Source of the DNA: Micavibrio sp. UBA1672
Lineage (GTDB): Bacteria; Pseudomonadota; Alphaproteobacteria; Micavibrionales; Micavibrionaceae
NCBI GenBank assembly: GCA_002320665.1
Contig: DCKO01000041.1
Location: forward strand, 40,058-104,057
Direction of reading: 5' to 3'
Length of the DNA stretch: 64,000 bases
How positions within the stretch are numbered: position 1 is the first letter of the stretch; the number at the start of each line of letters is the position of its first letter. Both the position numbers and the translations under genes were made by a program. A model generated the notes under the pieces. The model was not told the origin of the DNA. It searched no databases and worked only from the letters and a program-made list of their open reading frames with translations. Of this stretch, positions 17,279-25,559 are shown piece after piece.

Positions 17279-17713
17279 TCAATTAAGTATCTCGCCCAGT
17301 TTTTTCAGTGCAAGGACGTAGCTCTGGTCTTTTTGGCCTGAAATTGTAGCTGTGGCAAGGCGTTCTATATAGGAAAAATGGCGGAATTCCTCACGGGTTT
17401 TCGGGTCACTTAAATGCACTTCGATGATTGGCACTTCCAAAAGCTCCAACGCGTCGCGAATCGCCAGTGATGTGTGGGTATAAGCTCCGGCATTAATCAT
17501 CAATGCATCACATTTACCCAAGGCTTGCTGAATCCATTCCACAAGCTCGCCCTCGTGATTAGACTGGCGGAAATCAATTTCAAAATCATATTCGGCGGCA
17601 ACATCACGGCACAGCGCTTCGATATCGGCCAGAGTCATGCTGCCATATTGCTTGGGGTCGCGCTTGCCGAGCATGTTCAAATTCGGGCCATTGAGGATCA
17701 ATATCTTTTTCAT
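17279..17713 (-). CDS. aroQ: Type II 3-dehydroquinate dehydratase
   Basis: Dodecameric shikimate-pathway enzyme. Signatures are ILNGPNLNMLGKRDPKQYG with the catalytic Tyr23, FRQSNHEGELVEWIQ, MINAGAYTHTSLAIRDAL and IIEVHLSDPKTREEFRHFSY with the catalytic histidine. 144 aa is normal. It precedes accB as in most alphaproteobacteria and follows a DsbA-like gene by about 25 bases, suggesting one operon. Confidence 0.96.
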   Translation of the reverse strand: MKKILILNGPNLNMLGKRDPKQYGSMTLADIEALCRDVAAEYDFEIDFRQSNHEGELVEWIQQALGKCDALMINAGAYTHTSLAIRDALELLEVPIIEVHLSDPKTREEFRHFSYIERLATATISGQKDQSYVLALKKLGEILN

Positions 17714-17738
17714 GGGTGCATATTATACCGGAATATGA

Positions 17739-18353
17739 TCAGAGGAAAGAGCGTGCTTCTTCGAAATAATCCAAAAGCTCTTCCTGCGTCAGAGGCGCAT
17801 TGGGCATTACAATTTTCTTTTTCCCGATGATCAAAGCCGGAAAACGTGGTAAATTCCACATCTTCAAAAATTCTTTATTTTCGGCGATATGCTCGCTGAT
17901 TTCGGCGCTGGTCATGTCACGACTGAGTTTTTCTGTATCAATACCCGCGCCTTGCGCGACTTCAAATAGCTTTTCCTCTGACAGGACAGGCCAGTTTGTA
18001 ATGATGGCATCATTCATTTCAAAGAATTTGCCTTGCTCCCCTGCTGCGTATACTGCGCGAATGATTTGTATATACCAATTATCTTTACCCGTTGCACGCT
18101 GCACGAGACGAATTTTTCCGTCGGTCGCCACAGCCTGTGTTAACACAGGGTGAAAATTCCGGCATAAATCACATTGATAATCGCTGAAATAAACGACCGT
18201 TAAATCCCCTTGCGGGTTGCCTTGCACATATTTGTCTTGCGTTATCTGAACTTCAAAACGCTCTTTTTGGAAAAGGTAAAACTCATAGGAAATATAGGAA
18301 ATTCCAATGAGCAATACCCCTAATATTGTGTAAATCAGCGCTTTTTTAAACAC
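17739..18353 (-). CDS. Membrane-anchored DsbA-like thiol oxidoreductase
   Basis: Thioredoxin-fold protein of the DsbA/BdbD family with an N-terminal signal anchor (about residues 5-24) and the active site CDLC (Cys61, Cys64) in VVYFSDYQCDLCRNFHP; the cis-proline loop is RFPALIIGKK. 204 aa. It likely acts in the periplasm on disulfides of exported proteins. The dipeptide between the cysteines (Asp-Leu) is unusual compared with the neighbouring paralogue (CGYC), implying a different redox potential or partner. It is third in the leftward operon after the M48 peptidase and the other DsbA-like gene. Confidence 0.85.
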   Translation of the reverse strand: MFKKALIYTILGVLLIGISYISYEFYLFQKERFEVQITQDKYVQGNPQGDLTVVYFSDYQCDLCRNFHPVLTQAVATDGKIRLVQRATGKDNWYIQIIRAVYAAGEQGKFFEMNDAIITNWPVLSEEKLFEVAQGAGIDTEKLSRDMTSAEISEHIAENKEFLKMWNLPRFPALIIGKKKIVMPNAPLTQEELLDYFEEARSFL

Positions 18354-18377
18354 GGGTTTCTCCCGATAATAACGTTA

Positions 18378-19142
18378 TTATTCGGCAGATCTGACTTCCT
18401 GAATGGCTTTCTTGAGGCCATCAAGTCCGATATAGCCCGGATAGATGCGCTCACCAATGACGAAGCCTGGCGTGCCTGTAATACCCACAGATCGTGCCAT
18501 TTCCATGGATTTTAGAATTGCCTGATCAATATCCCCGGAGCCAATATCCTTTTTAAGTTGCTCGACATCAAGGCCCTGCTTTCCGGCCAGCCCCATAAAG
18601 GCTTCTATGGTTTGCGGACCGCGATAATTCATCAACGCCGTGTGCATTTCAAAATATTTGCCTTGTTTATGTGCCGCCATAGCAATAGTCGCCATATTTT
18701 TTGAAGACGGGCTTAGGATCGGCATTTCCTGAAAGACGACGCGGATATTTTTGTCTTCTTCCAAAAGCTTCGAGATATCCTGAAACGCTTTTTTACAATA
18801 GCCACAATTATAATCGAAATATTCGACGACCGTGACGTCGCCATCGGGATTACCCGCAACAGGCAAATTGGTCTGCTTATAGAAGTCCGAGTATTCCTTT
18901 ACTTTGCCTTGGGCGTTTTCCTTGGCTTTTTGATCTTGTTCACGATAGTAGTTTGTTACAGAATCTGCGATCAAACCCGGGTGTTTTTCAACGAGTTGCT
19001 TGAACAGCTCTTCAATTTCTTTTTTCTGACCCTCGGTTAATTCTTCGGCCTTAACCGGTGTAGCGGCACAAAACAAAGCGGTGGAACCAAGTAGCGCCAT
19101 CGTCAGTAAAGCTTTTTTGGAAAATTTCAGTGACTGTTTCAA
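18378..19142 (-). CDS. Periplasmic DsbA/Com1-like thiol oxidoreductase
   Basis: 254 aa with a signal peptide (KKALLTMALLGSTALFCAATPVKA), an N-terminal helical region (EELTEGQKKEIEELFKQLVEKH) typical of the alphaproteobacterial Com1/ScsC-type proteins, the thioredoxin active site CGYC (Cys113, Cys116) in VVEYFDYNCGYCKKAF, and the cis-proline loop GTPGFVIGER. I accept the TTG start at 19142 because AAGGAG lies 8 bases before it and the signal peptide needs the N-terminal lysines; the next ATG (codon 15) would remove them. Upstream is the M48 peptidase gene with a 120-base gap that may carry a promoter. Confidence 0.88.
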   Translation of the reverse strand: MKQSLKFSKKALLTMALLGSTALFCAATPVKAEELTEGQKKEIEELFKQLVEKHPGLIADSVTNYYREQDQKAKENAQGKVKEYSDFYKQTNLPVAGNPDGDVTVVEYFDYNCGYCKKAFQDISKLLEEDKNIRVVFQEMPILSPSSKNMATIAMAAHKQGKYFEMHTALMNYRGPQTIEAFMGLAGKQGLDVEQLKKDIGSGDIDQAILKSMEMARSVGITGTPGFVIGERIYPGYIGLDGLKKAIQEVRSAE

Positions 19143-19262
19143 AACGTAAACTCCTTATATCAAAATCGCCTGTAATAATACTTAGCATATTTAAAAACTC
19201 TTCCAAGGCTTTATTCGGAACTATCCCGCCAAAAGATACAATCATTATGGAAAAATTCTAAA

Positions 19263-20618
19263 TCAGGTTTTTTGCTTATCAATAAATGAGATAATATCTT
19301 GCGCCCTTGTCCAAATGACACTGCCCTGTTTTTCACTTTGTAAAATCGTGCTTGCCGTGGCTTTGGCATAGTCGTAACGGCGCTGTAGTACAGCCTCTTC
19401 AGCCAGATGCAGCTTCGCCATTGTATCATCATTCAATCGTCCATAGGCCGTGGCTAAAAGGCGGTGAATACGGCTAGAGCGCGGCTCATCCTTAATCGCA
19501 AACTCCAGATGTTTAATTGCACCCCTCAGGGTTTGCGGATCGCTGCCCGATTCAATTAGAGCATGCGCCAAAGCAATACGGATCAGGCCGGAATCCGGTA
19601 ATAGCTCAACGGCTTTCTGGTAACTGGGTACAGATTCCTGCACGCGCCCGAACTCAAAAAGGATTTGTCCTTTAAGTTCGTGGAAATAGGGGTTCTGTGG
19701 ATGGGATTTCACAAGATTACTTGCCAGATCTATTGCTTCTTCCACTAAATTCATTCGATATGATGCTATAGTTTTTGCGTAATAGGCTGCTGTGGATCTA
19801 TCGGTCAAATCATATGTCCATGAAACTTGCTCGGGATTGATAAAACCCATTAGTTTTGCCTTGATCAAAGCATGCTGTTTCTTCCATTTTTCAGGAAAAG
19901 GTTGGGCTTTATAAGGTGATTCCTCAATGCGTTCATTGAGGGCTGTGATCCGGTTTTCTACCAAAGGGTGGGTTAGCACATATTCGCTTTGTTGATCATA
20001 GGGGCGGTAAATTTCGGCCTTAAGCTTATCCATAAAACTTGATAAGCCGGAAGGGTTCATTTTTGCCTTTTGCATATAGGTCAAAGCTGCTTGGTCGGCG
20101 CTGGATTCCTGCACGCGGCTATGGGCCAGAAAGCGGCGCTGTGCTACAGAATTTGACCCAGCGGCAATCGCCGTCGCCGCGCCGGAATCTCCTGTGGCAA
20201 TGGCAGCACCGACCCCAAGGATTGTGCCCAAAATACTCTCATAAGATGCGCGTTCCAAGGCATCACGGGTTTTGATCAGATGCCCGCCGCTTATGTGCCC
20301 AGTTTCATGGGCAATAACTCCGATCAGTTCACCGGGATTATCCGTGGCTTCGATCAAGCCGGTATAGATAAAGATGTTTGAGCCGCCCGCCACGAAGGCA
20401 TTTAATGCATTATTTTGCACCAGAATGATATTAACTGCCTTCGGGTCTAATCCGGCAGCTTCGAATATGGGTGATGTCCATTCCCGAATAACGGACTCGA
20501 TTTCCTCGTCACGGATAATATTAAGGGCAGGGCGGCCTTGTGCAAACGCCGGAAAGACCATGCAAACAAGCATAAAAGCCAAAAAAAGTGTTTTGATATT
20601 GTCTTTCAAACGAATCAT
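19263..20618 (-). CDS. Periplasmic M48 metallopeptidase with TPR domain (BepA-like)
   Basis: 451 aa: signal peptide (hydrophobic core ending VFPAFAQG), an M48 catalytic domain with HETGH (His104, Glu105, His108) and the downstream ESSADQAAL motif carrying the third ligand, and a C-terminal tetratricopeptide region (about residues 260-440). This layout is that of BepA/YfgC, a periplasmic chaperone-protease for outer-membrane protein assembly. It opens the leftward operon with two thiol oxidoreductases, which fits an envelope protein folding and quality-control theme. In contrast to the gene at 3795, its zinc site is intact. Confidence 0.92.
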   Translation of the reverse strand: MIRLKDNIKTLFLAFMLVCMVFPAFAQGRPALNIIRDEEIESVIREWTSPIFEAAGLDPKAVNIILVQNNALNAFVAGGSNIFIYTGLIEATDNPGELIGVIAHETGHISGGHLIKTRDALERASYESILGTILGVGAAIATGDSGAATAIAAGSNSVAQRRFLAHSRVQESSADQAALTYMQKAKMNPSGLSSFMDKLKAEIYRPYDQQSEYVLTHPLVENRITALNERIEESPYKAQPFPEKWKKQHALIKAKLMGFINPEQVSWTYDLTDRSTAAYYAKTIASYRMNLVEEAIDLASNLVKSHPQNPYFHELKGQILFEFGRVQESVPSYQKAVELLPDSGLIRIALAHALIESGSDPQTLRGAIKHLEFAIKDEPRSSRIHRLLATAYGRLNDDTMAKLHLAEEAVLQRRYDYAKATASTILQSEKQGSVIWTRAQDIISFIDKQKT

Positions 20619-20635
20619 GCCTTAAACTACCCTAC

Positions 20636-20983
20636 ATGTTGAATAATATCTATCTCTGGGCCGATATTTTGTGGCTGCCAATCGTCTTTTTTCTTGTCCA
20701 TAAGCAACATCGCTGGTGGGCGATGGGATTTGTTATCGGAAGCATGATTATGATGCGCCTGCAAGTCGAGATTATGGGCTATGGTGGCTATGAAAACGGA
20801 ATTATGGGTGTTTGGGGTATTGGTGTTCATGCGCGTGGCCTTATTGTTTATTCTACATTTTACATCATATTTCTGCTTCTTGCACATTTCTCTCCTAATA
20901 CAAAAGGCGTCGTCTTTATGGCGGCCTGTTTAGGGTTGTTTTTCATGGCATTTTTCAGCTCTATGATCCTTATGATATTTTAA
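20636..20983 (+). CDS. Small four-helix membrane protein, unknown
   Basis: 115 residues that are nearly all hydrophobic, with about four transmembrane helices and short charged loops (VHKQHRWW; HFSPNTKGV). No family recognised. It starts only 17 bases from the divergent M48 gene and ends 31 bases before rlmE on the same strand, so it is probably co-transcribed with rlmE. Confidence 0.65.
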   Translation: MLNNIYLWADILWLPIVFFLVHKQHRWWAMGFVIGSMIMMRLQVEIMGYGGYENGIMGVWGIGVHARGLIVYSTFYIIFLLLAHFSPNTKGVVFMAACLGLFFMAFFSSMILMIF

Positions 20984-21014
20984 TTCGAGAAAAACACGGG
21001 AAAAGGCACATATC

Positions 21015-21668
21015 ATGTCCAGAAACAAGCCAAAGACAAAGGTCCGGACCGCCAAGGGGAGAAAAAATTCCTCGACGAGATGGCTCAAGCGCCAGCTTAA
21101 TGATCCTTATGTTGCAGAGGCCGAGAAACATGGCTATCGGGGACGTGCTGCCTTTAAGCTCAAGGAGATGGACGAAAAGCTTGGTTTGCTTAAATCCGGT
21201 ATGACGGTGATTGATCTTGGCGCAGCACCAGGTGGGTGGTGTCAGGTTGCCGCCAAGAAGAAATGTAAGATTATCGCTCTGGATTTGCTGGAAATCGAAC
21301 CCTTACCCGAAGTCGATTTTATCCAAATGGACTTCATGGAAGATGCAGCCCCCGATAAGCTCAAAGAAATGCTGGAAGAGGGTAATTTGGTTGATGTTGT
21401 GCTTTCCGATATGGCGCCGAATACCATAGGCCATAAGCAAACAGATCATTTGCGGATTATGGCGGTGGTTGAGGCTGCCTATTATTTTGCCATTGAGGTT
21501 TTGAAACCCGAGGGGGCTTTTGTGGCCAAAGTGTTCCAAGGCGGCGCGCAGGATACACTACTCAAGGATATGAAAAATAATTTCAAGACCATCAAGCATA
21601 TCAAACCCCCAGCCAGCCGAAAAGAAAGCGCGGAGCAATATCTTGTTGCACAAGGGTTTAAGGGGTAA
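21015..21668 (+). CDS. rlmE: 23S rRNA (uridine-2'-O) methyltransferase
   Basis: RlmE/FtsJ methylates U2552 of 23S rRNA in the large subunit. It has the K-D-K-E catalytic pattern: GRAAFKLKEMDEK, the SAM-binding loop DLGAAPGGWCQVA, VLSDMAPNTIGHK and GAFVAKVFQGG, with the final Glu in RKESAEQY. The basic N-terminus (RNKPKTKVRTAKGRKN) fits RNA binding. 217 aa is normal. A 24-base dyad starts at the first base after its stop codon. Confidence 0.96.
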   Translation: MSRNKPKTKVRTAKGRKNSSTRWLKRQLNDPYVAEAEKHGYRGRAAFKLKEMDEKLGLLKSGMTVIDLGAAPGGWCQVAAKKKCKIIALDLLEIEPLPEVDFIQMDFMEDAAPDKLKEMLEEGNLVDVVLSDMAPNTIGHKQTDHLRIMAVVEAAYYFAIEVLKPEGAFVAKVFQGGAQDTLLKDMKNNFKTIKHIKPPASRKESAEQYLVAQGFKG

Positions 21669-21692
21669 ATGCAGACTTTTAAAAGTTTGCAT
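21669..21692. repeat. 24-base near-perfect dyad after rlmE
   Basis: The sequence from 21669 to 21692 is a palindrome of two 12-base arms with a single G:T exception and no spacer (core ACTTTTAAAAGT). It lies immediately after the rlmE stop codon and about 100 bases before the next gene. It lacks a GC-rich stem and a clear T-run, so it is more like an operator or nuclease-type dyad than a classical terminator. Confidence 0.55.
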
Positions 21693-21790
21693 ATTTGCAT
21701 TGAAAGGTGTTAGATTGTATTAAGCAAGTTTGTACTAAAGTAATGATATAATATAGTGCATATAAAAAATAATAATTAAGGTGTGATCAC

Positions 21791-22183
21791 ATGGGTTTAT
21801 CAGGTTCAGTCATGCATTTTAATCGACTTAGCGATGATCAGGTAGAATTAAATATTCAGCCCGATGATTCCCAGAAGCTTCAGCGTTTTGTTCAGGCCGC
21901 TATAGAGCGTGATAGTGTCTTACCACTGTCCACTTATGCAGGGAGAGGCATGGAAAAGGCAGATGCAGAGAAATTGCTGGAGCATTTATCCTTAAATACG
22001 CAAGATGGGCATGTGACAGTTACCAATACCCAACTCAGACAACTACATGATGTCGTAGAATATTTATCATTAAGCAAGACATATATTGAAGAACACCTAG
22101 ATCAAGCTGAATACACAAAAATGAACGAAGCGCTTGGTCGTATTCATAATCAGGCTTTCGGGATTGAAGAAGGGCCGTATTAA
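21791..22183 (+). CDS. Unknown 130-residue protein upstream of toxin-like gene
   Basis: Not recognised. Soluble, mildly acidic, predicted mostly helical (QKLQRFVQAAIERD; DAEKLLEHLSLN; LRQLHDVVEYLSLSKTYIEEHL). A good -10 element (TATAAT at 21747-21752) lies in the AT-rich region before it. It ends 26 bases before the BECR-like toxin gene on the same strand; genes in this position can be chaperones, adaptors or immunity proteins, but there is no direct evidence for any of these. Confidence 0.6.
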   Translation: MGLSGSVMHFNRLSDDQVELNIQPDDSQKLQRFVQAAIERDSVLPLSTYAGRGMEKADAEKLLEHLSLNTQDGHVTVTNTQLRQLHDVVEYLSLSKTYIEEHLDQAEYTKMNEALGRIHNQAFGIEEGPY

Positions 22184-22209
22184 GCGGAAGACAATAAAAA
22201 CGGGTTTGA

Positions 22210-23808
22210 ATGGCAAATAGACAAGCAACAAGAGATGGAATAGAAACACTTATCAGTCATGGTCACTCCTATGACAGACACGTTCGTGGTACTGCCAATG
22301 GTGTTAATGAATTTACCGATTCGTCTTACGGGCGAGATCTTGGCATTGAGTCCAAGCAAGATCTTAAAGATTATCTAGATGATTTTTTCGATAAAGAAGG
22401 CACGAAGGCTATAAAAGATGGAGATAATTACATCTTTTACAATAAGCAAGATAATGTCATGGTCGTATTTAATCCTAAAGACCCTGACATGGGCACTGTT
22501 TTCAGACCGACAGATGGTGCGCAACACTGGAAATCAAAAGTTGACTCGGCAAGGGCCTACGCCAAAGCCAATGGTCAAAAGCTTAATATAGCAGAAGGGC
22601 CAGATGAAGTTGGCAAAGTTGCAGATCGTTTTGCAAAAGATGTCAATAAAAACGGCAATGCCAGACAACGCTATAATGATGGCATGGATAAAATAGATAA
22701 TGGCAAGAAGCCGCCAAACGGGCCAGACGACCCCGATCCACCACCTCATAACCCTACCCCACCTGATGGCGGCGGCGGCAAGCCTCCTAAGACTGGTAGT
22801 TTTTGGGATGATATGAAACGCGTTATGACGGATTTTGGACGTGCTTTAGGTAAGGTTGCAACCAAGCTTACCAAAATATTGGGGCCTATTGGTATTATTG
22901 GTGTTGCAATTGAAGGCTCTGCTCTGGCGGCGACATTAGAACAAAGTATCGATGATAATGAAATAACAGAAGATGCGCGTGAAGAATATCTGGCAATTTT
23001 GGGCGCACATGCCCTGCAAGCCACAGGCGATCCGACACTGGTTGGCGGCGAGGCCGTAGTACAAGAATTATACCGAGCATGGGCAGAAAAACACGGTATT
23101 GATCCCGATAGCGAGCTCTATGAAAAACTGAAACCCTCTCACCTGACACCAGAAGCGCTTCTTGATAAAATTCACGAAGCGCGGACCAGCGCATTTTCTG
23201 AATCTTTATCTCATAAAGAAATCGCACCTGATATGCCCGAAGAGGTCAGACATCTGGTTGAACTGAACGCAGAATTGGCCGCCTTAGAAGATGGCCAGTC
23301 AATGCAAAACCAAGAAATCACTTCACTTGAATATGATCCACTTGCACCCGAACCTGTTTACAGGAGTATAGCTGATATCGAAATGGACATTGAAAATGTA
23401 TATTTAGAGCTGCAAGAGATGGAAAGAATGGATGTGGTTTCTGATTATATTGAAAAAGAAGAAATTTTTGATGCATTGCCATCTAATATGCAAGAGATGC
23501 CGGAAAACCCTAGTTGGGAAGTTGTGACTTTGGCTTACGCAAAAGTGCCGGCAATTGAAGCAGAAAGAATTTATATGCAGGCAAAAGACACTACCTCGCC
23601 CGGAGATGCTCAAGCTTTGTGGAATCAGTGGGATGATGCCAAAGAGCAGTTCAATGAAACCTATGAACAAATAACCGAGACAGAAGAAGGCTATAAAGCG
23701 CTTCAAGACTTTATGCGCGAACAAGAAGTAAGCGCGCCAGATGAAGCATCTTTGAGGATAGACTCAACACAAGAAGCCAATTTCACGACTATCATCAGAC
23801 CATCTTAA
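22210..23808 (+). CDS. Toxin-like protein with N-terminal BECR-type RNase signature
   Basis: 532 aa in three parts. Residues 1-105 carry a pattern seen in the BECR (barnase-EndoU-colicin E5/D-RelE) toxin nucleases: paired histidines HGHSYDRHV (17-25), a helix KDYLDDFFDKEG, a strand pair YIFYNKQDNVMVVFNP and the terminal GTVFRP (95-100). Residues 167-195 are a Pro/Gly/Asp-rich linker, and 215-245 a Gly/Ala-rich hydrophobic stretch (ILGPIGIIGVAIEG) that could be a membrane-active hairpin. The remaining 290 residues are acidic and helical. Unusually the nuclease-like part is at the N-terminus, whereas polymorphic toxins normally carry it C-terminally. The RNase assignment is inference from motif shape; RNase activity and target are unknown. 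Confidence 0.6.
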   Translation: MANRQATRDGIETLISHGHSYDRHVRGTANGVNEFTDSSYGRDLGIESKQDLKDYLDDFFDKEGTKAIKDGDNYIFYNKQDNVMVVFNPKDPDMGTVFRPTDGAQHWKSKVDSARAYAKANGQKLNIAEGPDEVGKVADRFAKDVNKNGNARQRYNDGMDKIDNGKKPPNGPDDPDPPPHNPTPPDGGGGKPPKTGSFWDDMKRVMTDFGRALGKVATKLTKILGPIGIIGVAIEGSALAATLEQSIDDNEITEDAREEYLAILGAHALQATGDPTLVGGEAVVQELYRAWAEKHGIDPDSELYEKLKPSHLTPEALLDKIHEARTSAFSESLSHKEIAPDMPEEVRHLVELNAELAALEDGQSMQNQEITSLEYDPLAPEPVYRSIADIEMDIENVYLELQEMERMDVVSDYIEKEEIFDALPSNMQEMPENPSWEVVTLAYAKVPAIEAERIYMQAKDTTSPGDAQALWNQWDDAKEQFNETYEQITETEEGYKALQDFMREQEVSAPDEASLRIDSTQEANFTTIIRPS

Positions 23809-23827
23809 AATTATATTTTTCTTGGAT

Positions 23828-24736
23828 TTAGGTAGTCAGCATAGTGGCTTGGGCCGTATTATCGTCCTTCAGGTTTACACTGGCTTGTGCATCCAATTGA
23901 CGCTGGAGCTGCTCTTCCATGCCGCTTACTGCCTTATTGACCAGATCGCTATTAGCAGGACCTGGCATAATAACGATGCCATTTTCACGCTCGACACTGC
24001 TGAAATCCAGAATATACGGATTTGTGGAGTTATGCCCTGTGACTAGCGGATTGATCTCAAGCTGGCGATCTTCACCGAAGATTTTAGCAAGTTTTGGCGA
24101 GGCGGTCATATCCTCTTCTGAAATTTCAAGTGTAAGTTTTTCAACAACTTCGCGACCATTATCATAAGTCTCGATATTAGCTTTGACATCGACCTCTACT
24201 GATTTAACGCCATTAACATCCTGATCATAAAGGATTGTTACCTTACCACTATGAGAGTCAGGATCAGCAGCCAAAATACCGCCCATCACTACTTTTTGCA
24301 TGATCTCATTCTGGTTTTGTCCAGCAATAGAGCGACCTGAACTATCATCAACAGCAACATGCATAGAATTAGTGATGCCTACCGGGTTTTGTCCGAATTG
24401 TGCCTTGTAAAGCGGGGTATCGGCTTCGGCAACCAGTCTGGTTGTTTCATGTTCGGGCAATTGTGATGGAGACCCTGTTATTTCTTCTATAAGATGATCA
24501 ATGCCTCCTGATCCGGAAGTTGCATTTCCAAACATGGCATCAAGGGCAGGTGTGCTGACTTGTGCGGGCTGCATGGCAGACGGGTCAATTTCCCTGACTT
24601 CCGCATTATTAACCGCACTCACGCCAGCATCTAGGTCTCCAGTTAGCTTTAACCCCTCAAAAGTTTGCTGTAACTCAAGAAGAGCAGCGCTTGATGCCGG
24701 ATGTGGATTATCAGTTCCCGAACCTTGTTCAGCCAT
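23828..24736 (-). CDS. Unknown 302-residue acidic protein
   Basis: Not recognised. No signal peptide or membrane segment. The first 110 residues are low-complexity and rich in Ser, Ala, Pro and Glu; the middle part is beta-rich (SGKVTILYDQDVNGVKSVEVDVKANIE-like alternation) and the end is helical. The leader has AAGGGG before the ATG. It faces the toxin-like gene tail to tail with 19 bases between, and has its own promoter overlapping an inverted repeat (24779-24822), so it is likely regulated separately. Confidence 0.55.
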   Translation of the reverse strand: MAEQGSGTDNPHPASSAALLELQQTFEGLKLTGDLDAGVSAVNNAEVREIDPSAMQPAQVSTPALDAMFGNATSGSGGIDHLIEEITGSPSQLPEHETTRLVAEADTPLYKAQFGQNPVGITNSMHVAVDDSSGRSIAGQNQNEIMQKVVMGGILAADPDSHSGKVTILYDQDVNGVKSVEVDVKANIETYDNGREVVEKLTLEISEEDMTASPKLAKIFGEDRQLEINPLVTGHNSTNPYILDFSSVERENGIVIMPGPANSDLVNKAVSGMEEQLQRQLDAQASVNLKDDNTAQATMLTT

Positions 24737-24778
24737 TATTATACCCCTTAATTATCACAATTATTTTTATATTAACTG

Positions 24779-24822
24779 AGGATAGCATTTATGATTGCAT
24801 TTGACAAATTTGTTTTGTCAAA
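24779..24822 (-). promoter_or_regulatory. Promoter overlapping a 9-base-arm inverted repeat
   Basis: On the minus strand: -35 TTGTCA (24802-24807), 17-base spacer, -10 TATCCT (24779-24784). The -35 lies inside a perfect inverted repeat TTTGACAAA-N5-TTTGTCAAA (24800-24822), the geometry of a dimeric repressor site. It serves the 302-residue gene at 24736. Confidence 0.55.
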
Positions 24823-24851
24823 AACAACCATAGTGCTTTCAAGCAGGAATT

Positions 24852-25397
24852 TTATGCGTGTGCGTGTTTGAATTTTGGCTTGAACGGTGAGTTCCAGTCT
24901 TTCATAGCCTCTAGACCGCGCTCGAAATTTTCCTTGCTGGATGCTGAAAGCTTAACACCGACTCGCATGATATCGAAATCCTCGAATTTTTGAGCACATT
25001 TGATATTATAACGCTTATTTTCTTCGCCTTTTTGATAAGAGTAAAACGGCGTGCAACTGATTAAGCCGCCACTGCGCTCTGTGATCATATCTTCAAAGGC
25101 TTTGAATTTTCTGGATTTTGCAATCGTATCGATTAAATCTTCCAGAATTGGACTTTCGACCAGATTAGGATAATTCCGGCAATCTATTGTTGTGTCTTCC
25201 CATGAATAATACCGCTCCGCGCCATAATTACGGCTGATGCCGTGTTCATTTTGGGCATTATTGGCAAGGAAAGTATGTGTTCTGACTTTACGGGTTCTCT
25301 CCAGATTACTCAGCAAATTATTCTGGGCCAAAGCAATCAGGGAGGATTCTCCGACAAGCCATGCATATACGCTTGTAACGCTGTTACTTGTTATCAT
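24852..25397 (-). CDS. Unknown 181-residue protein
   Basis: Not recognised. Soluble; rich in Asn, Ser, Tyr and Lys, with two-cysteine segments (TIDCRNYPN; GGLISCTPFY; YNIKCAQKF). The C-terminus is basic and histidine-containing (KPKFKHAHA). No signal peptide. It is a stand-alone minus-strand gene; the 160 bases before its start up to the glycosyltransferase gene contain AT-rich sequence and no other gene I can support. Confidence 0.5.
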   Translation of the reverse strand: MITSNSVTSVYAWLVGESSLIALAQNNLLSNLERTRKVRTHTFLANNAQNEHGISRNYGAERYYSWEDTTIDCRNYPNLVESPILEDLIDTIAKSRKFKAFEDMITERSGGLISCTPFYSYQKGEENKRYNIKCAQKFEDFDIMRVGVKLSASSKENFERGLEAMKDWNSPFKPKFKHAHA

Positions 25398-25559
25398 TTT
25401 TAGCCACCTTCACTTTTTTCTTTTTATAACTCTTACCCACAGTTTCCCATAAAATTACTAATTTTTCGTTATTTTCATAAAAAATTAAGACTCGTGAATT
25501 CTTTCCTCAAAGCCTAAGCAATCAGGGGGCATAGAATGACTAAATTAAGGGATTGCAAT

